The notes beneath the pieces are model-generated. The model saw only the letters and a program-made list of their open reading frames with translations, did not search any database and was not told the origin of the DNA. From Kiritimatiellota bacterium (GTDB lineage Bacteria; Verrucomicrobiota; Kiritimatiellia; JAAZAB01), in the NCBI GenBank assembly GCA_008636095.1, contig VSJD01000155.1, positions 1 through 10,000 on the forward strand: a DNA stretch of 10,000 nucleotides, read 5' to 3'. Both the position numbers and the translations under genes were made by a program. Shown in pieces: positions 1 through 6,160 of the stretch. The number at the start of each line of letters is the position of its first letter. Position 1 is the stretch's first letter.

Positions 1-1482
1 ATCCGTAAACAAATGACGTCCAATCCCTTCGGATGTTTTCAAAAATATTCTAGCGGTCTTGCCATTGGCGGGAGATTGGAAATTAATGTTCGCCGATATA
101 TCCTTTATGCCTCTGATCTCCCAGGCGCTTGGAACTACATTTTCAAAATCGCCTTCCCGGGAAATTTCCGTCCCGGCTTTTTTCAAACTGAAATTATCCA
201 CATAAAGCTTTCCGGTTTTTACGGTCTTTTCGATTGCCTCGTCAACCTGGTTGTCGGTATGGTACCTGGCGCCGGTTGGCAAATTATTGTCAATAAAAGT
301 TGTCGGATAAAGCGAGTGCCAATTTTGAGCGGACTTATTAATTCCCGGATAGTCCGTGTATAAGCAATGAAATTTTATATAGTTATGCCCCCGGTCCAGG
401 GCGGAATACTCGCTCATAAATTTCTGGAAAATATCTATTCCCGGATAGAGACCGCCATATTTAAGATTAATCTCATAATCGTAGTACCTTGTGTCCGCGT
501 ATTGTGCGGGCAGTTTCAAATACTGTTGCGGGGTGCCGGGCGCTTCGGCCAGCCAGCCGGTTTCCCAATTGCCAATTCCCCAACCTCGGCTTTGGCGTGT
601 CTCGATTGTCCCGTCATAATTGGTGTAGACAAAGTTATCCGTTTCGATCATCTGCTTGAATACCAAGTAATGACTCCCATATGTACCCCCCGGCCCAAAC
701 GGATCGGATCCTATCATAGGATAAGTGCCGCCGCCGTTTATCGAAAACCAGTCTACCCAGGGAATATCCTGGACACATTTCAGCATATTTGCATTTGAAT
801 GCGTATATGCCCAAGGTAAATTAAAAATCATCTTGGGATAATTTTTGTTTTTCCATTCATACAGTCTTTTGTGGGCATCCTCAATAATAGCCCTGATTCG
901 CGCCTCTTTCGCCGCATCGCTCAGGCCCGCAAATTCATGGAAATCATGGTATGGAAAAAGTTTGGTCAAATTCACCTGAGTATTGTAAATTAACCAGTAG
1001 CTTTCCGCGGCCAATCCAACAATGTAAATTCCCTGCTCATACCTGCTCTTAAGCATGGGCTTCATGTAATTTTCAAGCCAGAAATCGCAGTAGGCCTGGA
1101 CGGTGTTCAACTCATCAATTACTCCTATGATGTTTCCTTGGTTATCATACTTAAGCGCCCCTATAGGTGTTGATGATCCTCCTCGTCCCCAACCCTTGTG
1201 ATAGATATCACTAAACCTTATCGCTAATTGCATGTGATTTTTATAGATATCAGTCAAATGCAGTTCCTGCACATGACTGCTATTATATGTCTCATCATAA
1301 CGCATGCTGGGAATTTCGTATTTTCCTATGCTTTGAAAGAAACGAATCCCCCGATCTTTCAGGTTGGCCAGATAGCCCGGATCAAGATTGATTTGATAGG
1401 CGCTTACTATGCCAAAAGAGGTTTGCAACAGCATCCCGAAGAATAACGCCGCGATCAATAAGGGCCTCAGGTTTGTTTTCAT
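1..1482 (-). CDS. Exported glycoside-hydrolase-like protein, 3' end beyond window
   Basis: Read on the minus strand from the ATG at 1482, 494 codons run to base 1 without a stop, so the C-terminus is outside the window. A Shine-Dalgarno-like AAGGGGA lies eight bases before the ATG. Residues 1-28 form a signal peptide: basic start (MKTNLR), hydrophobic core (PLLIAALFFGMLL) and a VSA cleavage site before YQ. The mature part is rich in Trp, Tyr, Asp and Glu, with stretches such as GLAAESYW (157-163) and GWGIGNWETGW (300-310) that suit a TIM-barrel glycosidase, but I cannot name a GH family or its catalytic residues. Near the end, LYVDNFSL (426-433) followed by GDFE and a Trp (444-454) resembles the edges of CBM4/9-type beta-sandwich modules. 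It is more AT-rich than the genes to its right. It is divergent from the AraC gene, which may control it. An exported protein is well supported; a glycosidase role is inferred. Confidence 0.8.
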   Translation of the reverse strand, partial: MKTNLRPLLIAALFFGMLLQTSFGIVSAYQINLDPGYLANLKDRGIRFFQSIGKYEIPSMRYDETYNSSHVQELHLTDIYKNHMQLAIRFSDIYHKGWGRGGSSTPIGALKYDNQGNIIGVIDELNTVQAYCDFWLENYMKPMLKSRYEQGIYIVGLAAESYWLIYNTQVNLTKLFPYHDFHEFAGLSDAAKEARIRAIIEDAHKRLYEWKNKNYPKMIFNLPWAYTHSNANMLKCVQDIPWVDWFSINGGGTYPMIGSDPFGPGGTYGSHYLVFKQMIETDNFVYTNYDGTIETRQSRGWGIGNWETGWLAEAPGTPQQYLKLPAQYADTRYYDYEINLKYGGLYPGIDIFQKFMSEYSALDRGHNYIKFHCLYTDYPGINKSAQNWHSLYPTTFIDNNLPTGARYHTDNQVDEAIEKTVKTGKLYVDNFSLKKAGTEISREGDFENVVPSAWEIRGIKDISANINFQSPANGKTARIFLKTSEGIGRHLFTD

Positions 1483-1536
1483 GGCTTTTATCCCCTTTCT
1501 TATTTAAAACAACCATACATTCTCGATCGTTTTACG

Positions 1537-1551
1537 TTTGCGCTAAGCAAA
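1537..1551. promoter_or_regulatory. 15-bp inverted repeat, candidate operator
   Basis: TTTGC-GCTAA-GCAAA is a palindrome with perfect 5-base arms around a 5-base centre, in the 164-base gap between the divergent exported-protein gene and the AraC gene. Position and symmetry suit a dimeric regulator (LacI-like or similar). There is no second clear copy in the window, so a binding role is only a suggestion. Confidence 0.25.
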
Positions 1552-1562
1552 TTCCTTTCTTC

Positions 1563-1591
1563 TTGACCTTACTTTAATTATCCGGCATAAA
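1563..1591 (+). promoter_or_regulatory. Sigma70-like promoter for the AraC-family gene
   Basis: TTGACC (1563-1568, 5 of 6 consensus bases) and CATAAA (1586-1591, 4 of 6) are separated by exactly 17 bases. Transcription would start near 1598, giving a leader of about 50 bases before the ATG at 1647. No comparably good promoter was found on the opposite strand for the gene ending at 1482. Confidence 0.5.
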
Positions 1592-1610
1592 TAAATCAGC
1601 ATTATTCTGG

Positions 1611-1640
1611 TATGATGAATCGTCATGATTGAATATCATA
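1611..1640 (+). promoter_or_regulatory. Symmetric leader element just before the AraC start
   Basis: TATGAT at 1611-1616 is the reverse complement of ATCATA at 1635-1640. A second ATGAT at 1625-1629 can also pair with that same right arm. ATGATGAAT (1612) and ATGATTGAAT (1625) are also near-direct repeats 13 bases apart. The right arm touches the AGGTGA ribosome-binding-like sequence (1640-1645). This could be an autoregulatory DNA site or a small RNA fold over the start region. The arms are short and AT-rich, so chance is possible. Confidence 0.25.
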
Positions 1641-1646
1641 GGTGAC

Positions 1647-2507
1647 ATGAAAACCGACTTAAAACATATAACACCTGTAATTAACCTGCCGGCTCCCATT
1701 CCGGTTTTGACGCCATTGGCAGAACAGGGATTGGATTTAGTATCCGCCATTGCGACGCCGCCCTTGCCGCGCACTTTTCCGCGGCCAATGAAAAGAACGA
1801 CAACGTGGATTTATTCGCTCGCACTGGGCGGGTGTTGTTACATGCAACAACCCGGTAAAATGTTGATGTTAAAACGCGGCGACATGCTTGTTATCAATCC
1901 GGACTGCCTGCGCGGTTACACCCTGCCGAAGGGTAAGCGGTTTTATCGTATTTACTGGACCTGGCGTTTTCCGCCCCTTATTCCATTTATTAAACCTGAA
2001 AAAGAACAATACTTGCTGATTAAAGTGCCGGAAAAAGCAATCGGCCGCTTACAGTATCTTCACGCAACTTGTCGGAAAATATTTCACTGTATAGACCAGT
2101 TCACCCCGTTTAAACTGCACAATATACGCATGGAAATTGAATTGCTTTTAGCGCAGAATCATATTGCGCCTGATCAGACCGGAACTCCGGCTGTGCAATT
2201 TGATCTGGCGCAACGCTGGATGGAAGAACACATTGCCATGCGTGATGCTGTCGGCGTTTTGTGCAATTATCTGGCCATATCGCCGGCCACACTCAATCGT
2301 TTGTTCCACCAGCGATTAAAAATATCGCCACAAGCTTATTTTCAAAACCTGAAAATGAAATGCGCCCAGACCTGGCTTCAATCCGGAATTTCAGTGAAGG
2401 CCGCCGCCTACCAGTTAGGCTATAAACATCCAAACAACTTCAGCTTTGCTTATAAGCGCCATATGGGGGCTGTGCCATCAGAACGTGTTAAAGCCATTAG
2501 AAAGTAA
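1647..2507 (+). CDS. AraC-family transcriptional regulator
   Basis: This is a DNA-binding regulator of 286 residues, the usual length for AraC proteins with an effector domain. Residues about 70-107 (from GKMLMLKRGDMLVINP to a Tyr/Trp-rich strand) match the cupin-like sugar-sensing half, where LxxGDxxxINP is the familiar turn. The C-terminal 100 residues hold two helix-turn-helix units: about 199-223 (ending in SPATLNRLFHQ) and about 248-280 (KAAAYQLGYKHPNNFSFAYKRHMG then PSE), the classical AraC signature. The ATG at 1647 was chosen; AGGTGA lies only one base before it, which is close for a Shine-Dalgarno. A TTG at 1629 in the same frame would add six residues but has no ribosome-binding sequence. 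It has no signal peptide and acts in the cytoplasm. It sits between a divergent exported protein and a co-directional secreted hydrolase, so local regulation of these genes is likely. The sensed sugar is unknown. Confidence 0.93.
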   Translation: MKTDLKHITPVINLPAPIPVLTPLAEQGLDLVSAIATPPLPRTFPRPMKRTTTWIYSLALGGCCYMQQPGKMLMLKRGDMLVINPDCLRGYTLPKGKRFYRIYWTWRFPPLIPFIKPEKEQYLLIKVPEKAIGRLQYLHATCRKIFHCIDQFTPFKLHNIRMEIELLLAQNHIAPDQTGTPAVQFDLAQRWMEEHIAMRDAVGVLCNYLAISPATLNRLFHQRLKISPQAYFQNLKMKCAQTWLQSGISVKAAAYQLGYKHPNNFSFAYKRHMGAVPSERVKAIRK

Positions 2508-2651
2508 TTTTTTGCTTGCATCCAAACACCCGCCCGGCTCACACTCCACCATTAATCAAACAAGGCGATACTCTCAAAAGGCATAGCGTGACCGGTTGGT
2601 GTTGCGCTCGTTGCTGCCAATAAAAATTAAAAAGTGGAAAGGGAACCCCAA
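2508..2651. other. Intergenic gap with weak possible promoter
   Basis: These 144 bases lie between the AraC gene and the secreted hydrolase. I see no hairpin with a T-run that would end AraC transcription. A weak promoter-like pair, TTGGTG (2596-2601) and AATAAA (2619-2624) with a 17-base spacer, could serve the downstream gene. Read-through from the AraC gene is equally possible. Confidence 0.25.
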
Positions 2652-5018
2652 ATGAGGCTTTTTCAAAACACGCAACTCTTAAGCGCCGGTGTGTTTGCGG
2701 AACGATTACCGCTGAAGAGATGCTTGTTTGTCGGCGGGTTCACCTTGTTGATGGGATTGCGTGCCTTGAATGGTTTTGCGGCGGAGCAAAAGGAGAATGG
2801 CATTGCCGACCAAAGTCCTTTTTTTGCAAGCAGTATAGCGGTTGAACCGGGCGGGAACCTGATGCTCCATCCCAAGCTCCCTTATATCGAGGGATTGCCG
2901 GATGAAGAGTATAACCTGGTGTTGAATTTTCCGGCTGCGCTCAGCCCCAGCCGCTTGCAGGTCATGGCCACCGACCAGAATGGCAGGATTGACGCGGTCA
3001 GCGAGACGCTCAAGGATCTGGTCGTGGATGGGCGAAAACGTGTGGAGTTATCCTACAAGCCCGACCTAGCGCTGGCAATGGATGGGATGGAACTGTACCT
3101 CGTTCATATAAACAAAGCTGGTTCCGCATATGTGCCCATTATTAAATTTGCAGGGACATTTGACTGGAAGACATTCCGCAAGGAGGTGCAGGTTTCCGAT
3201 GACAATGTCGCCGTAATACCGATACTCTTGAAGTGGGCCACGAATCCGACCCAAACCGGAACCTTGTCTTGCAGGGGTCTCCAGATCAGCGAAGCCGATG
3301 GCGGCAAGGTAATCTTCAATTTTCGTCCCAAGGAACCGGTGGTCATGAAACTGGGTAAAGGCCAGTCCGGTCGTTGGCTCTCGGAGGATCCCGCCAAGAT
3401 ATATGGCGACAAAGTGAAATTGATTCCAGGCAAGAAATATATAGTTGAATGCCAGGCCAAGGGCGAGGAGATAGGAGGCCCGGGCGTCTCATCTAAGGAC
3501 GCGTTGACGAAAAAAGTCGCTTATACGCGAACGCTTGTCTTCGACATTGCCCAAAAAATCTCCCTTCCCGACAAACTTATCTGGAGGATAGAAGGCAAGG
3601 CTGGCAAAGTGTATGCAAAGGGAGATCTCGCCTTGGTCGCGGCAAAGAAGCGGATTACTCCCAAGGTCATAGACGCTTCCTCGTGGCTATGCGAGACCTC
3701 GCTTCATAGCGAGTCTTTGCCCGTCCAGAAGCTGTATGTCGGGAAACTCCACGCTTGGGGCTTGAATACAATTGAGCCGCAGATGCCGGTGCCGGCTTAT
3801 GATGCGCCCTTGACGGAGGAATCCTTGTCCATTCCGGTTGCGCAGGAGGCCAAGCGCCTGAGAATGCGGGTAAGAACCTATATGCATTTTTTATATGATA
3901 ATAAAAACTCGGAAAGCTATCTCAAGGCCAATCCACAATTTGCGGCAATTGGTCCGATGGGTAAAAGGACCTCGAATTATCCATTCATTTGCCCCACGCA
4001 TTATCTTGAGAATGGAAATCCATGGTTGAAATATTACCTGGACGCGATCAGGAAAAGCGTGGAGATCAATGACTCGGATGGCGTCTTCTATGATTTTGAA
4101 ATCAATGCCGCTCCGTATATAAAATCACTTCCGAACAAGGACGGTTCCCGCCGCTGGGGTGGGTGCTGTATCTGCGAGCGATGCCGCAAGGCTTTCCAAG
4201 CCAGCATTGGACTTGATCATGTGCCCAGCGTCGAAGAATGTTGCGAAGATGCCTTGTATGAGAAATGGACTGATTTCCGCTGTCGCCAGAATGTTGAACT
4301 GTGGCGCTTGACGAGCCAGGCCGCCAAGGCCGGCAACCCCAGAGCCACTTTCGCGATTTACAGCGGGGGGCCCGGCGATTACAGCCGGCAGGCCTATGGC
4401 GTTGACTGGATTATGGCTGTGCCTTATTTGGACTTTGCGATGCAGCGTTACTTTTCGCCAATCCCGGTGCAAGCGGCGGATGGATTCAGCGCCGCCCTTG
4501 CAAAGGGCATGCCCGAAAAGCAGGCGCCCCCCAGGATGCTTTTTCAGCTCAACGTGTTTCCCTACTCGGACCAATGGATGTATGGTTGTGATGCCAACAG
4601 GACATATGCCGAACTGCTCAATATAAAGAACGACATTGTGCGGACGGTAGCCGTATGCCGGAGCTTCGGCTGGTCCTTTACGGGCATATGGGGACTGGAT
4701 GACCAGTTGACCCTGCCGATCAAGGAGGCCAATGCGCTGTTGGCCAGATATGAGAATTATTTTGTGAATGGAGCGAAGGTCGCGAACCTGGTCAAAGTGG
4801 AGAAGGGGGATGTTGAGATCGCAACGTGGCGCAAGGGGAAGAGGCTGGTGACTTTCGTGTTCAACCGCAAGGCCCAACCGCAGGACGTTGTCTTGAAGAT
4901 GGAAGGCGTGCCCCAGCCGATAGAGGCGAAGTATAAAGTTGAGGCCCACGACTGTCATGTAAACGAGTGGCCCGGCGCGGAGTCTTTCTGGCATAGGATA
5001 TTCTCGTGGTGGAAATGA
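2652..5018 (+). CDS. Secreted glycoside-hydrolase-like protein with Cys cluster
   Basis: The protein has 788 residues from the ATG at 2652, which has GGAAAGGGAA seven to fifteen bases upstream. An in-frame GTG at 2634 would add six residues but lacks a comparable site. A long basic n-region (to LKR, 21-23), a hydrophobic core (CLFVGGFTLLMGL, 24-36) and GFAA (41-44) make a signal peptide cut near residue 43-44. Residues 45-335 look beta-rich (binding or sandwich modules). Residues about 355-700 look like a TIM barrel: the LHAWGLNTIEPQ strand, ICPTHYLENGNPWLKYYLDAI, then DGVFYDFE (476-483), where D481 or E483 sits where many glycosidase-like families keep an acid. Next comes a CCxCxxC cluster (C505, C506, C508, C511) followed by a Lys-Ala-Phe segment, probably a metal or disulfide site. 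A small beta domain (about 705-770) ends it. No named GH family was recognised; the nearest impression is uncharacterised GHL-type or GH42-like barrels. It is 45 bases ahead of the URO-D gene. Confidence 0.85.
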   Translation: MRLFQNTQLLSAGVFAERLPLKRCLFVGGFTLLMGLRALNGFAAEQKENGIADQSPFFASSIAVEPGGNLMLHPKLPYIEGLPDEEYNLVLNFPAALSPSRLQVMATDQNGRIDAVSETLKDLVVDGRKRVELSYKPDLALAMDGMELYLVHINKAGSAYVPIIKFAGTFDWKTFRKEVQVSDDNVAVIPILLKWATNPTQTGTLSCRGLQISEADGGKVIFNFRPKEPVVMKLGKGQSGRWLSEDPAKIYGDKVKLIPGKKYIVECQAKGEEIGGPGVSSKDALTKKVAYTRTLVFDIAQKISLPDKLIWRIEGKAGKVYAKGDLALVAAKKRITPKVIDASSWLCETSLHSESLPVQKLYVGKLHAWGLNTIEPQMPVPAYDAPLTEESLSIPVAQEAKRLRMRVRTYMHFLYDNKNSESYLKANPQFAAIGPMGKRTSNYPFICPTHYLENGNPWLKYYLDAIRKSVEINDSDGVFYDFEINAAPYIKSLPNKDGSRRWGGCCICERCRKAFQASIGLDHVPSVEECCEDALYEKWTDFRCRQNVELWRLTSQAAKAGNPRATFAIYSGGPGDYSRQAYGVDWIMAVPYLDFAMQRYFSPIPVQAADGFSAALAKGMPEKQAPPRMLFQLNVFPYSDQWMYGCDANRTYAELLNIKNDIVRTVAVCRSFGWSFTGIWGLDDQLTLPIKEANALLARYENYFVNGAKVANLVKVEKGDVEIATWRKGKRLVTFVFNRKAQPQDVVLKMEGVPQPIEAKYKVEAHDCHVNEWPGAESFWHRIFSWWK

Positions 5019-5063
5019 GGGGCCCCATCCATTGATTAATAACCATTCATCTCAAGGTGTCTC

Positions 5064-6158
5064 ATGAACTATCATCAGCGTTTTCTGGACTTTGCCAACT
5101 TTGAGCCCGTTGACCGCATACCCCGCCACGCCAGCTTTATCACCGACCTCAACCAGCGAATCGTGACTAAGTTGGGGACCTCAGAATTGGAGAAGCACTT
5201 TGACATGGATGTGGCCCGTGGCGCCGGGCTGACCCCGCCGCCCGGCTTCAAGTTCCCGGATTATTCCGCGTATCACCCCGGCAAGGTGCCTGGCAAGGAC
5301 GGCTTTTCGATCGATGGCCATGGCTGTGGGCACCAGACTGCCGGCTTTTATCATTTCACGGAATACATCAGTCCCCTGCGGGACGCGGAGGAGTTCGCGC
5401 AAATCGAAAAGTATCCCATTGCCGGCAATGACGGATGGTCCGACGAAGCCATGCGCAAGGCCGGTCAGGAGGCCCATGCCCAGGGCCGGCCGGCGGGCAT
5501 TTTCATCGGCCACATGTATGAAAACGCCTGGCAGGTGCGCGGGTATGAGCCGTTCCTGGAGGACTTGCTCGTTCAGCGGGAGTGGGCGGAACTACTGCTG
5601 GATCGGTTCTGCGAGAACAACCTGCGCACGGCGGTCGCGGCCGCCAAGGCCGGCTACGACTACATCGCCACGGGCGACGACGTGGCCAATCAGAACGCCA
5701 TGATGTTTTCCCCTGACATTTGGCGGACCATCATGAAGCCCCGCTGGGCCAAGGTGATCGCCGCCGCGCGTGCCATCAAGAGCGACATTCACGTGTGGTA
5801 TCATTCCGACGGCAATATCTGGGACATCCTGGACGACATCGTGGAGATCGGCATCACCATTCTGAACCCGGTCCAGCCGGAGTGTATGGACCCGGCGGCG
5901 ATCCGCAGGCGGTTCGGCAAGCATCTGGCCTTTGACGGGTGCGTTGGGACGCAAACCACATTCCCGTTCGGCACAACGGACGACATGCGGCGGGTAGTAC
6001 GCGCTCTGGCCGAAAGTTTGCAGGCCGAGAACGGCGGGCTCATGCTTTCGCCCACGCATGTCCTGGAGCCGGAAGTGCCGATCGCCAATATCGAGGTCTT
6101 TTTCGAAGAGTGCGACCGCGTCTCGGCCGAAATCTGCGGCCGAGGTAATCGCGCCTGA
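5064..6158 (+). CDS. Uroporphyrinogen decarboxylase superfamily protein (methyltransferase-like)
   Basis: This is a 364-residue cytoplasmic protein, the usual length for the URO-D superfamily (HemE, MtaA, CmuA). AAGGTG lies four bases before the ATG. Visible family marks are the N-terminal RFxxxxxFEPVDRIPRH, ATGDDVANQN (202-211), YHSDGNI (246-252), ILNPVQPECMD (266-276), GCVGTQTTFPFGT (292-304) and LSPTHVLEPEVPIANI (328-343). MtaA/CmuA-type methyltransferases carry a zinc site of His-x-Cys and a later Cys. Here the positions read H247-S-D249 and T331-H332, so both Cys are replaced. Heme synthesis is unlikely because the context is glycan genes and the protein resembles the non-HemE branch. 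A methyl- or carboxyl-transfer role on a sugar-derived or C1 substrate is speculation. The gene is GC-rich (73 of 120 bases in 5401-5520) compared with the gene at the left edge. It probably shares a transcript with the hydrolase gene 45 bases upstream. Confidence 0.92.
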   Translation: MNYHQRFLDFANFEPVDRIPRHASFITDLNQRIVTKLGTSELEKHFDMDVARGAGLTPPPGFKFPDYSAYHPGKVPGKDGFSIDGHGCGHQTAGFYHFTEYISPLRDAEEFAQIEKYPIAGNDGWSDEAMRKAGQEAHAQGRPAGIFIGHMYENAWQVRGYEPFLEDLLVQREWAELLLDRFCENNLRTAVAAAKAGYDYIATGDDVANQNAMMFSPDIWRTIMKPRWAKVIAAARAIKSDIHVWYHSDGNIWDILDDIVEIGITILNPVQPECMDPAAIRRRFGKHLAFDGCVGTQTTFPFGTTDDMRRVVRALAESLQAENGGLMLSPTHVLEPEVPIANIEVFFEECDRVSAEICGRGNRA

Positions 6159-6160
6159 TT

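Noticed and set aside
13..1446. Three plus-strand open frames (13-363, 367-798, 1228-1446) as small genes
   Set aside because: They lie opposite a single uninterrupted minus-strand frame with signal peptide and ribosome-binding sequence, and their translations show no family resemblance.
2602..2608. TTGCGCT shared with the palindrome at 1538-1544 as a common operator
   Set aside because: Only seven bases match and the second copy lacks the inverted partner arm; this is expected by chance when scanning many short words.
4125..4994. 289-codon minus-strand frame as an antisense gene
   Set aside because: It sits fully inside the secreted hydrolase gene, has no recognisable domain, and its composition reads as a shadow of the plus-strand codons.
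5019..5026. GGGGCCCC after the hydrolase stop as a terminator
   Set aside because: It is a palindrome without a loop and without a following T-run, so it cannot form a normal terminator hairpin.
5592..6088. Minus-strand frames opposite the URO-D gene
   Set aside because: The plus-strand frame carries clear URO-D motifs throughout; the opposite frames are a product of its GC-rich codons.
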